NCBI GenBank assembly: GCA_016302585.1
Contig: JAEDNI010000044.1
Location: forward strand, 1 to 13,837
From: Paludibacteraceae bacterium
GTDB lineage: Bacteria; Bacteroidota; Bacteroidia; Bacteroidales; Paludibacteraceae
Direction of reading: 5' to 3'
DNA length: 13,837 nucleotides
The notes beneath the pieces are model-generated. The model had not been told where the DNA came from and searched no databases. It saw only the letters and a list, made by a program, of their open reading frames with translations. The number at the start of each line of letters is the position of its first letter. Position 1 is the stretch's first letter. A program made the translations under genes and the position numbers. Positions 7,920 through 13,714 of this stretch are shown here, piece after piece.

Positions 7920-8709
7920 GGCTTTGTTCAATTAAATTTGTTAATTCGATAAATTCTTCTACGGATAACTGTTCCGGTCTTCGAGTAAGGAACCATTCCA
8001 AACGACTTTCTTCTTTAGAACTTCTCTCAACTCTCAACTTTAAACTCTCAACTAAATTCCGTAAGGAATTCCTCATCTGTTTTCGTCGCTGGTTAAAGGC
8101 GGTCTTGACTACTGTTTTAAAAAGCGCCTCGTCGCACTCTAACCGTCGTCGTTTGTTACGCGTCATACGGATAACAGCCGATTTGACTTTTGGAGGCGGA
8201 TTAAAGACATGTTCGTCCACCGTAAATAGATATTCTATATCGTAATAGGCTTGTAATAAGACGGATAAGATACCATATGCTTTTTTCCCCGGCTTGGAAG
8301 CCAAGCGCTCAGCTACTTCCTTTTGAATCATGCCGGAGCAAACAGGAATACGGTCTTTATAATCGAGTACTTTGAAGAAGATTTGAGAGGAGATATTATA
8401 GGGATAATTCCCGATTACATTAAATTCTCCTTCCGGAATAAGGGTGTTAAGGTCCAGTTTTAAGAAATCTCCTTCTATAAGATCCAATTCAGGATACCAA
8501 TCTTTGAGATAGGCAACAGACTCGCGGTCAATTTCGATAGCGGTGAGCCGGATAGAAGGATTTTTAAGTAAAAATTGAGTAAGAACACCCATACCCGGTC
8601 CGATTTCTATTGTTCGTCCCGAGGTGAGGGTTTCAGCTATTCTTTGGGCGACGTTTAGGTCGGTCAAGAAGTGCTGTCCCAAAAATTTTTTGGCACGTAC
8701 TTGTTGCAT
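7894..8709 (-). CDS. ksgA: 16S rRNA (adenine1518-N6/adenine1519-N6)-dimethyltransferase
   Basis: KsgA dimethylates two adjacent adenines near the 3' end of 16S rRNA late in 30S assembly. The 271-residue protein shows KKFLGQHFLTD at 7-17, the SAM-binding EIGPGMGVLT at 35-44, acidic EID at 59-61, the catalytic NYPYN at 101-105 (NLPYN-type motif IV) and VFNPPPKVKSAVIRM at 168-182. The C-terminal RRPEQLSVEEFIELTNLIE (243-261) matches Bacteroidota KsgA. Residues about 219-232 (LVESLKLRVERSSK), just after the QRRKQMRNSL segment, are encoded by a heptamer repeat and appear to be an insertion or replacement in the small C-terminal domain. A strong promoter on the minus strand at 8842-8873 would give a leader of about 127 bases. 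Confidence 0.96.
   Translation of the reverse strand: MQQVRAKKFLGQHFLTDLNVAQRIAETLTSGRTIEIGPGMGVLTQFLLKNPSIRLTAIEIDRESVAYLKDWYPELDLIEGDFLKLDLNTLIPEGEFNVIGNYPYNISSQIFFKVLDYKDRIPVCSGMIQKEVAERLASKPGKKAYGILSVLLQAYYDIEYLFTVDEHVFNPPPKVKSAVIRMTRNKRRRLECDEALFKTVVKTAFNQRRKQMRNSLRNLVESLKLRVERSSKEESRLEWFLTRRPEQLSVEEFIELTNLIEQSHVGNQNIL
8024..8058. repeat. Five-unit degenerate heptamer array inside ksgA
   Basis: Five consecutive 7-base units are visible: CTCTCAA, CTCTCAA, CTTTAAA, CTCTCAA, CTAAATT. Three units are identical and the others differ by two or more bases. The array is coding on the minus strand (VESLKLRVER) in the C-terminal domain of KsgA. A 7-base unit is not a codon multiple, so successive units are read in different frames. 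Confidence 0.8.
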
Positions 8710-8756
8710 TCTCCGCGTGATAATCGTCCATAAATTATTACTTTTAGTTAAAAATA

Positions 8757-8788
8757 TTTGCGTGTTTCAAATATTTATAGTACCTTTG
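8757..8788 (+). promoter_or_regulatory. Perfect Bacteroidota promoter, rightward (gtrA side)
   Basis: The -33 box TTTG at 8757-8760 and the -7 box TACCTTTG at 8781-8788 (TAnnTTTG) are separated by 20 bases, the ideal spacing for the primary sigma factor of Bacteroidota. Transcription would start near 8793 and run towards gtrA with a leader of about 105 bases. Confidence 0.75.
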
Positions 8789-8829
8789 CACCCGATTTGT
8801 ATAGCACGCAAAAAACGGAGTAGTTACCT

Positions 8830-8861
8830 CCTTTGCGGCTGCAAAGGTAGTACTTTTTTTT
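8830..8861 (+). terminator. Intrinsic terminator-like hairpin in the gtrA leader
   Basis: A perfect 7-bp stem CCTTTGC (8830-8836) / GCAAAGG (8841-8847) with a GGCT loop can be extended by TAC/GTA (8825-8827 with 8850-8852). It is followed by eight T residues at 8854-8861. It lies about 37 bases after the start expected from the rightward promoter and 36 bases before the gtrA ATG, so it could stop transcription early (attenuation or a short RNA). The T-run is also the spacer of the leftward promoter, so part of the pattern may come from that. Confidence 0.5.
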
Positions 8862-8873
8862 GAATTGACCAAA
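8842..8873 (-). promoter_or_regulatory. ksgA: Perfect Bacteroidota promoter, leftward (ksgA side)
   Basis: Read on the minus strand, TTTG (8873-8870), a 20-base spacer and TACCTTTG (8849-8842) match the consensus exactly. The start would be near 8836 and the RNA would run through 8709 into ksgA and corA. Its -7 box overlaps the right arm of the hairpin at 8830-8847. Confidence 0.72.
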
Positions 8874-8897
8874 AAAATAGCAATTTTTTTACAAAAA

Positions 8898-9404
8898 ATG
8901 CGTAAATTGGCGCAAATAATAACAAAAATCATTGATTTTTTCTATCGTCCCTTCTCCAAATGGATATCGGAGCAGTTGTTTCGGTATGCCGCTTGCGGAG
9001 GAGGAAACCTTATCCTTGACTGGATTCTCTATTTCCTTATTTATAATTTCGTTATCGGACACGAGTTGATCAATTTACAATTTACAATTTACAATTTACA
9101 ATTTGCGCAAGCAATTACTCCTCATATAGCCACCCTTTGTATTGTCTTTCCGATAACCTTGCTCACCGGTTTCTGGTTGCAGAAATATGTCACTTTTACC
9201 GCTTCGCGTCTCAACGGTTGGCGACAACTGTCGCGATATATCCTGATTGTAGCTGTTAATCTGGCCATCAATTACTTCGGTCTTAAACTCTGTGTCGATG
9301 TGCTTGGTTGGTATCCGACCCCATCCAAGATGCTCATTACCCTCATCACAGTCATTATCTCCTACCTCGGCCAGAAGCACTACACTTTCCGTATCGAAAA
9401 GTGA
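8898..9404 (+). CDS. GtrA family membrane protein
   Basis: A 168-residue protein of the GtrA (PF04138) type: small four-helix membrane proteins linked to moving lipid-linked sugars across the membrane or to cell-wall glycan decoration. Visible segments are RYAACGGGNLILDWILYFLIYNF (residues 27-49, in two halves), HIATLCIVFPITLLTGFWLQKYVTFT, SRYILIVAVNLAINYFGLKL and the closing MLITLITVIISYLGQKHYTFRIEK. The Gly-Gly-Gly-Asn and SYLGQKHYTF blocks are typical. The ATG at 8898 is preferred; an in-frame TTG at 8865 lies too close to the T-run and hairpin. The loop after the first two helices contains INLQFTIYNLQFAQ, encoded by a heptamer array. There is no glycosyltransferase partner next to it, so the sugar substrate is unknown. 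Confidence 0.87.
   Translation: MRKLAQIITKIIDFFYRPFSKWISEQLFRYAACGGGNLILDWILYFLIYNFVIGHELINLQFTIYNLQFAQAITPHIATLCIVFPITLLTGFWLQKYVTFTASRLNGWRQLSRYILIVAVNLAINYFGLKLCVDVLGWYPTPSKMLITLITVIISYLGQKHYTFRIEK
9071..9105. repeat. Five-unit heptamer array inside gtrA
   Basis: Four identical units of CAATTTA in a row (9071-9098) are followed by CAATTTG (9099-9105), 35 bases in all. On the coding strand it yields a near-repeat peptide (NLQFTIYNLQF) in a predicted loop of the GtrA protein. Confidence 0.92.
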
Positions 9405-9420
9405 ATAGCATTAGAATGAG

Positions 9421-9500
9421 TGGTACCCCTCGGAAGGGTAGCGCATAGGTAATTCATAGTACTCAAGTAGGACTTACCTGGTACTTTGTTAGTACTAAAC
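9421..9500. repeat. Degenerate 11-bp tandem array
   Basis: Seven 11-base units can be laid out: TGGTACCCCTC (9421), AGGGTAGCGCA (9435, after a 3-base gap), TAGGTAATTCA (9446), TAGTACTCAAG (9457), TAGGACTTACC (9468), TGGTACTTTGT (9479) and TAGTACTAAAC (9490). The last five are contiguous and share the start T-A/G-G-G/T-A or T. The array fills most of the spacer between gtrA and the isomerase promoter. Function is unknown; the period is close to one DNA turn. Confidence 0.65.
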
Positions 9501-9533
9501 TTTCACCTTAAAACTAAAAAAGTTCCACTTTTT

Positions 9534-9565
9534 TTTGCATATATCAATTTTTTTGTGTATTTTTG
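9534..9565 (+). promoter_or_regulatory. Perfect Bacteroidota promoter for the isomerase-aldolase run
   Basis: TTTG at 9534-9537, a 20-base spacer, and TATTTTTG at 9558-9565 match the TTTG / TAnnTTTG consensus exactly. Transcription would start near 9570, giving a leader of about 45 bases before the ATG at 9616. Confidence 0.75.
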
Positions 9566-9615
9566 CAGCGAATTTGCAAACTATGCCCAAAAGAACCCTA
9601 TAAAATATTACGGCC

Positions 9616-10704
9616 ATGTTACACAAATTATGTTCAGAGCTCCACACGGAGACTTCTCCCATGCCGTTCAAGGTATCGGATTCATTTATTGAAGAAAATC
9701 AAGTTGTTGCCGTATTAACCGGTGGTACGGAGGCGCAGTTTGTGGACCTTGTTAAGCAGAAGAAGATTGACTTGAAACGTCCTGTTTACCTGATGGTAAG
9801 CGGTTATAGCAACTCGTTGGCTGCGTCTTTTGAGATCTTGAGTTTCATTCGTCAACGCAATGGTATTGCGAAAGTAATGACGCACGCGAAAGATACGGTT
9901 TTCCCGGATGTCAGTGAGACGGACTCGTTGACCCGTTCACCGCTGGAGAAAGTGCTTAAAAACGAAAAGAAACAGCGCTTGGGTATTATCGGTAAGCCGT
10001 CTGATTGGTTGATTGCTTCTCAGGTGGATTACAATCAAGTGCTCAAAGATATGAACATTGAGTTAGTGGACATACCCATTGAGGAAGTAAGCAGTTTAGG
10101 CGAGGTTGATCCGGGTATGCCGGGTGCATTGGCTATTTATGAAAGGGTAAAAGAGCTGATTGCTAAATACCAATTGGATGGTGTGACGCTGCGTTGTTTC
10201 GATCTGTTAAAAACCGTAAAGAACACCGGATGTATCGCCATGAGTAAGTTGAACGACGAAGGTATTCCGGCCGGTTGCGAGGGTGATATTCCGGTATTGC
10301 TGACGATGATGGCATGTAAGAAACTGACCGGTGAGCCGGGCTTTATGGTTAATCCTGCTCGTATCCAACCGGATGGTCAGATTCTGATTGCGCACTGTAC
10401 AATACCTTTGAACATGACCGAGAAGCACGAATACACGACGCATTTTGAGTCGGGAATCGGTGTGGCCATTCACGGTGATCTGCCTGCAGGAGACTACACC
10501 TTGGTTAAGTTAAGCGGTGATCTGAAACGTCTGTTGGCGGTTAATGTAACCTTGCTACGTTGTCAATACGAGCAGAACCTCTGCCGTACGCAGGCTTGGA
10601 TTCAAACGACTCCGATCGTAAGTCAATATTTCTTGACATCGCCGATTGCTAACCACCACTTGCTCATCAAGGGTCATCATGCCGCTAAGTTCTGGAGAGA
10701 ATAA
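9616..10704 (+). CDS. L-fucose/L-arabinose isomerase-like protein
   Basis: A 362-residue cytoplasmic protein of the fucose isomerase-like group (COG2407-type). Telling blocks are RLGIIGKPSDWLIAS (121-135), TLRCFDLL (191-198), LNDEGIPAGCEGDIPVLLTM (212-231), VNPARI (245-250), IAHCTIPLNM (258-267) and FLTSPIANHHLLIKGHH (339-355). Glu222, Asp224, His260 and His347/348 are candidates for metal and substrate contacts. True FucI and AraA enzymes are longer, so a ketose-aldose isomerase activity is likely but the sugar is not known. The ATG at 9616 follows a good promoter; ATG at 9661 is an alternative start that would drop 15 poorly family-like residues. It is 44 bases upstream of fba, which suggests a shared transcript and possibly a sugar-phosphate link. 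Confidence 0.78.
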   Translation: MLHKLCSELHTETSPMPFKVSDSFIEENQVVAVLTGGTEAQFVDLVKQKKIDLKRPVYLMVSGYSNSLAASFEILSFIRQRNGIAKVMTHAKDTVFPDVSETDSLTRSPLEKVLKNEKKQRLGIIGKPSDWLIASQVDYNQVLKDMNIELVDIPIEEVSSLGEVDPGMPGALAIYERVKELIAKYQLDGVTLRCFDLLKTVKNTGCIAMSKLNDEGIPAGCEGDIPVLLTMMACKKLTGEPGFMVNPARIQPDGQILIAHCTIPLNMTEKHEYTTHFESGIGVAIHGDLPAGDYTLVKLSGDLKRLLAVNVTLLRCQYEQNLCRTQAWIQTTPIVSQYFLTSPIANHHLLIKGHHAAKFWRE

Positions 10705-10748
10705 AAACTCACAAAATACATATTATAATTTAAAATTTTAATAAAACT

Positions 10749-11750
10749 ATGGTAAGTTACAAAGAATTAGGTTTGGTAAACACCCGTGAGATGTTTGCCA
10801 AGGCAATCAAGGGAGGCTATGCTATCCCGGCATTTAACTTCAACAACATGGAGCAGTTGCAGGCTATCATCAAAGCAGCTGCTGAGACCAAGAGTCCGGT
10901 TATTCTGCAGGTATCCAAGGGTGCTCGTAACTATGCGAACCAAACGCTGTTGCGTTACATGGCACAGGGTGCTGTAGAGTACGCAAAGGAACTGGGTTGG
11001 GAGCATCCGCAGATCTGCTTGCACCTCGACCACGGAGACAGCTTCGAACTCTGCAAATCCTGCGTGGACTTCGGTTTCTCCAGCGTGATGATTGACGCTT
11101 CTTCTCTGCCTTATGAGGAGAACATCGCTCTCACCAAGAAAGTAGTGGACTATGCGCATCAGTTTGATGTAACCGTTGAGGCGGAGCTCGGCGTGCTCGC
11201 AGGTGTAGAGGATGAGGTTTCGTCCGCTGTCAGCCACTATACCAAACCGGAAGAGGTAGTTGATTTCGCTACCCGTACTGGTTGCGACAGCTTGGCTATC
11301 TCGATTGGTACCAGCCACGGAGCATACAAGTTCACTCCGGAGCAGTGTACTCGTGACCCGAAAACCGGCAAACTCGTTCCTCCTCCATTGGCTTTCAACG
11401 TACTCGATGCTATTATGGAGCAGCTCCCGGGATTCCCGATCGTTCTCCACGGCTCGTCTTCTGTTCCGCAGGAGTATGTGGATATGATCAATCAATACGG
11501 CGGCAAACTGCCTGACGCAGTGGGTATTCCTGAGGAGCAACTGCGCAAGGCCGCTAAGTCTGCTGTCTGCAAGATCAACATCGATAGCGATAGCCGTCTG
11601 GCGTTCACCGCGGCTGTTCGTAAGGTATTTGCAGAGAAGCCGGGTGAGTTCGATCCGCGTAAGTACTGCGGTCCTGCTCGTGACCTCATGGAGGAGCTCT
11701 ACAAGCATAAGATCATCAACGTCCTCGGTTCTGACGGTAAAGCAGAATAA
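10749..11750 (+). CDS. fba: Class II fructose-1,6-bisphosphate aldolase
   Basis: This enzyme reversibly splits fructose-1,6-bisphosphate into dihydroxyacetone phosphate and glyceraldehyde-3-phosphate in glycolysis and gluconeogenesis. The 333-residue protein carries the zinc-dependent signatures: HLDHGDSFE at 92-100 (Asp94 catalytic, His95 zinc ligand), EAELGVLAGVEDEVS at 144-158, TSHGAYKF at 188-195 (His190 zinc), LHGSSSVP at 233-240 (His234 zinc) and KINIDSDSR at 275-283. Length and motifs match the usual Bacteroidota enzyme. Its codon choice is strongly biased towards preferred codons (many CTC, CGT, AAG), as in highly expressed genes. The 44-base upstream spacer is almost pure A/T, typical of strong Bacteroidota translation starts. 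I saw no separate consensus promoter there. Confidence 0.96.
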   Translation: MVSYKELGLVNTREMFAKAIKGGYAIPAFNFNNMEQLQAIIKAAAETKSPVILQVSKGARNYANQTLLRYMAQGAVEYAKELGWEHPQICLHLDHGDSFELCKSCVDFGFSSVMIDASSLPYEENIALTKKVVDYAHQFDVTVEAELGVLAGVEDEVSSAVSHYTKPEEVVDFATRTGCDSLAISIGTSHGAYKFTPEQCTRDPKTGKLVPPPLAFNVLDAIMEQLPGFPIVLHGSSSVPQEYVDMINQYGGKLPDAVGIPEEQLRKAAKSAVCKINIDSDSRLAFTAAVRKVFAEKPGEFDPRKYCGPARDLMEELYKHKIINVLGSDGKAE

Positions 11751-11751
11751 A

Positions 11752-11787
11752 CCCATTTATTCATTTACACATTTTCATATTTTCGCA
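11752..11787. repeat. Left inverted repeat flanking the four-helix-bundle gene
   Basis: The T-rich stretch ends in ATATTTTCGCA (11777-11787). Its reverse complement TGCGAAAATAT matches 12178-12188 perfectly, and pairing continues outward, with a 2-base gap, through AAATGTG and about ten of the next fourteen bases. It starts two bases after the aldolase stop codon. Confidence 0.7.
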
Positions 11788-11792
11788 TTGAA

Positions 11793-12173
11793 ATGCAAGA
11801 AGAGGAGTTAAAAGAACGCTTTCGTCAATTCTCTTTGAGAATCATTCGAATGGTGGATGCTATGCCTCACACTATTTCGTCCTTAGCCATCGCTAAGCAG
11901 GTAGTGCGTTCAGGTACTTCTCCAGCCGCCAATTACCGCGCTGCTTGTATTGCTAAATCGGAAAAAGACTTCGTCAATAAATTAAAAATTGTTGAAGAAG
12001 AAATAGACGAAACATCTCATTGGCTGAGTATAATTATTGATGCTGAAATACTTCCTAAATCCCGCGTAGAGCCTCTCTATAGCGAAAGTACGGAGTTATG
12101 TAAGATAATTACAAAATCTATCAGTACATACAAAATCAATAGAGATATTATTACTCCAAAGGAAGAAAATTAG
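11793..12173 (+). CDS. Four-helix-bundle (S23 / 23S rRNA intervening-sequence-type) protein
   Basis: A 126-residue, all-helical protein of the S23/IVS family. Landmarks are RFRQFSLRIIRMVDAMP (9-25), AIAKQVVRSGTSPAANYRAA (32-51), SEKDFVNKLKIVEEEIDETSHWL (55-77, in two helices) and the closing helix after EILPKSRVEPLYSESTELCKII. Members were first noticed in open frames inside intervening sequences of bacterial 23S rRNA and are related to Avd, the accessory protein of diversity-generating retroelements; the free-standing copies have no settled function. The gene lies between two metabolic genes and is tightly flanked by inverted repeats (11752-11787 and 12178-12217), with only five bases between the left repeat and the ATG. 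Its codon use is less biased and more A/T rich than the flanking fba and CoA-transferase genes, which fits acquisition. Confidence 0.9.
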   Translation: MQEEELKERFRQFSLRIIRMVDAMPHTISSLAIAKQVVRSGTSPAANYRAACIAKSEKDFVNKLKIVEEEIDETSHWLSIIIDAEILPKSRVEPLYSESTELCKIITKSISTYKINRDIITPKEEN

Positions 12174-12177
12174 CCGC

Positions 12178-12217
12178 TGCGAAAATATAAATGTGAAAAT
12201 AAGAAAATGAGAAAATG
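12178..12217. repeat. Right inverted repeat flanking the four-helix-bundle gene
   Basis: It begins TGCGAAAATAT (12178-12188) and continues as A-rich near-repeats of GAAAATG/GAAAATA type. It is the inverted partner of 11752-11787. It fills the spacer after the four-helix-bundle stop and reaches the likely start codon of the CoA-transferase gene. Confidence 0.7.
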
Positions 12218-13699
12218 TTAAAATATATGACCGCTGAAGAAGCGGCTGAATTGATACAACATGGTGACGTTTTGGGCATGGGTGGTTTCACGGCTACCGG
12301 AGTGCCCAAGGCGGTTCCTTTTGCCCTCGCACAACGCGCAGAACGCCTCCATGCAGAAGGCAAGCCCTTCCGCGTAGGTCTCGAGACAGGCGCTTCGATG
12401 GGAGACTCCTGTGATGGCGCGTTAGCACGTGCTCACGCTGTTGAGTTCCGTACGCCGTATCAGTCCAATAAATCCATGCGCGACGAGATCAATGCCGAAG
12501 GTACCCACTATTTCGACATGCACCTGAGCCACATGGCGCAAGATCTGCGTTACGGCTTCCTGCCCAAACCCAACTGGGCGATCATCGAGGCTTCGTATGT
12601 AGGAGAAGATGGTACGATCGTGCCGGCTGCAGGTGTCGGAATCATGCCGACCATCTGCCGCATGGCGGATAAGATCATCGTCGAACTCAATGAAATGTTC
12701 CCGGCTTCCATGCGGGGTATGCACGATCTCTATGAGCCGCTCGACCCGCCTCAGCGTCGCGAGATACCCATCTACAAGCCCTCTGATCGCTGCGGCTCGG
12801 ATCATATCAAAGTAGACCCGGCTAAGATTGCAGCAGTCGTAAAGACTAACCGTCCGAACGAGATAGCAGCTTTCACACCGGTGGATGAGACCACTGCCAA
12901 GATCGGTGCGAATGTAGCAATGTTCCTGGAGGCTGAGATGAAAGCCGGACGTATTCCTGCTTCTTTCCTGCCGATCCAGAGTGGAGTGGGCAACGTAGCC
13001 AACGCCGTACTCGGTGAGCTCGGTAAAAACCCGCATATCCCGCCGTTTGAGATGTACTCCGAAGTCATCCAAGACTCCGTAGTGGATCTTATCAAAGCCG
13101 GACATTGTAAGTTCGCTTCGGGTTGCTCGCTGCGTCTCGTAGAGAGCAAGATGGCGGAAGTACTGGCTGACCTCGATTTCTATCGTGACAAGCTCTTGCT
13201 TCGTCCGCAGGAGACCTCCAACAGTCCGGAGATAGCTCGTCGACTCGGTATCATTGCTATCAATACCGCCCTCGAGGCAGATATCTACGGCAATGTCAAC
13301 TCGACGCATGTGTGCGGAACGAAGATGATGAACGGTATCGGCGGTTCAGCTGACTTCGCGCGTAACGCGTACCTTTCTATCTTTACAACCGCTTCGACGG
13401 CTAAGAACGGTGCGATCTCGTCGATCGTACCGATGGTAACGCACCTCGATCACTCCGAGCACTCTGTGAAAGTCATCGTGACCGAACAAGGTGTAGCAGA
13501 TTTGCGTGGTAAGAGTCCGCGTCAACGCGCAGAAGAGATCATCAATAATTGTGTTGCTCCGGAATATCGCGAGATGTTACGCGACTATCTGAAGTTCGCT
13601 AAACACGGACAGACGCAACACAACCTCTCGCTTGCGTTTGCAATGCATGAGGAGTTCATGAAGAGTGGTGATATGCGGAATACTAAGTGGGAGAAATAA
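12215..13699 (+). CDS. Acetyl-CoA hydrolase / succinate (propionate):CoA-transferase family protein
   Basis: A 494-residue cytoplasmic class I CoA-transferase of the Ach1/Cat1 type. It probably moves CoA between acetate, propionate and succinate in fermentation rather than simply hydrolysing acetyl-CoA. Landmarks are GDVLGMGGFTATGVPKAVP (17-35), TGASMGDSCDGALARAHAVEFRT (58-80, in two parts), QSGVGNVANAVL (255-266), MYSEVIQD (280-287) with Glu283 as the likely catalytic glutamate that forms the CoA thioester, NSTHVCGTKMMNGIGGSADF (362-381) and VTEQGVADLRGKSP (422-435). The ATG at 12215 falls at the edge of the inverted repeat; ATG at 12227 (MTAEEAAEL) is an equally good start by family. Codon use is strongly biased, like fba. 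A strong terminator lies 70-96 bases after the stop. Acyl preference cannot be read directly. Confidence 0.93.
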   Translation: MLKYMTAEEAAELIQHGDVLGMGGFTATGVPKAVPFALAQRAERLHAEGKPFRVGLETGASMGDSCDGALARAHAVEFRTPYQSNKSMRDEINAEGTHYFDMHLSHMAQDLRYGFLPKPNWAIIEASYVGEDGTIVPAAGVGIMPTICRMADKIIVELNEMFPASMRGMHDLYEPLDPPQRREIPIYKPSDRCGSDHIKVDPAKIAAVVKTNRPNEIAAFTPVDETTAKIGANVAMFLEAEMKAGRIPASFLPIQSGVGNVANAVLGELGKNPHIPPFEMYSEVIQDSVVDLIKAGHCKFASGCSLRLVESKMAEVLADLDFYRDKLLLRPQETSNSPEIARRLGIIAINTALEADIYGNVNSTHVCGTKMMNGIGGSADFARNAYLSIFTTASTAKNGAISSIVPMVTHLDHSEHSVKVIVTEQGVADLRGKSPRQRAEEIINNCVAPEYREMLRDYLKFAKHGQTQHNLSLAFAMHEEFMKSGDMRNTKWEK

Positions 13700-13714
13700 T
13701 CGTGCCCTGTAGGG

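Noticed and set aside
9423..9500. Possible recombination or integron-type site from the GTAC-rich inverted repeats
   Set aside because: The short inverted repeats follow from the 11-bp array; there is no integrase and no attC core structure nearby.
9486..9692. Small open frame of 68 codons over the isomerase promoter and start
   Set aside because: It covers the -33 and -7 boxes and runs into the isomerase gene out of frame; it is A/T-driven and unlike a protein.
10767..11756. Long open frame (about 329 codons) antisense to the aldolase gene
   Set aside because: It mirrors the strongly codon-biased fba gene; the translated product shows no domain I recognise and there is no promoter or spacing to support it.
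12422..13309. Long open frame (about 295 codons) antisense to the CoA-transferase gene
   Set aside because: Same cause: biased codons on the sense strand leave few stops in this antisense frame, and the peptide is not family-like.
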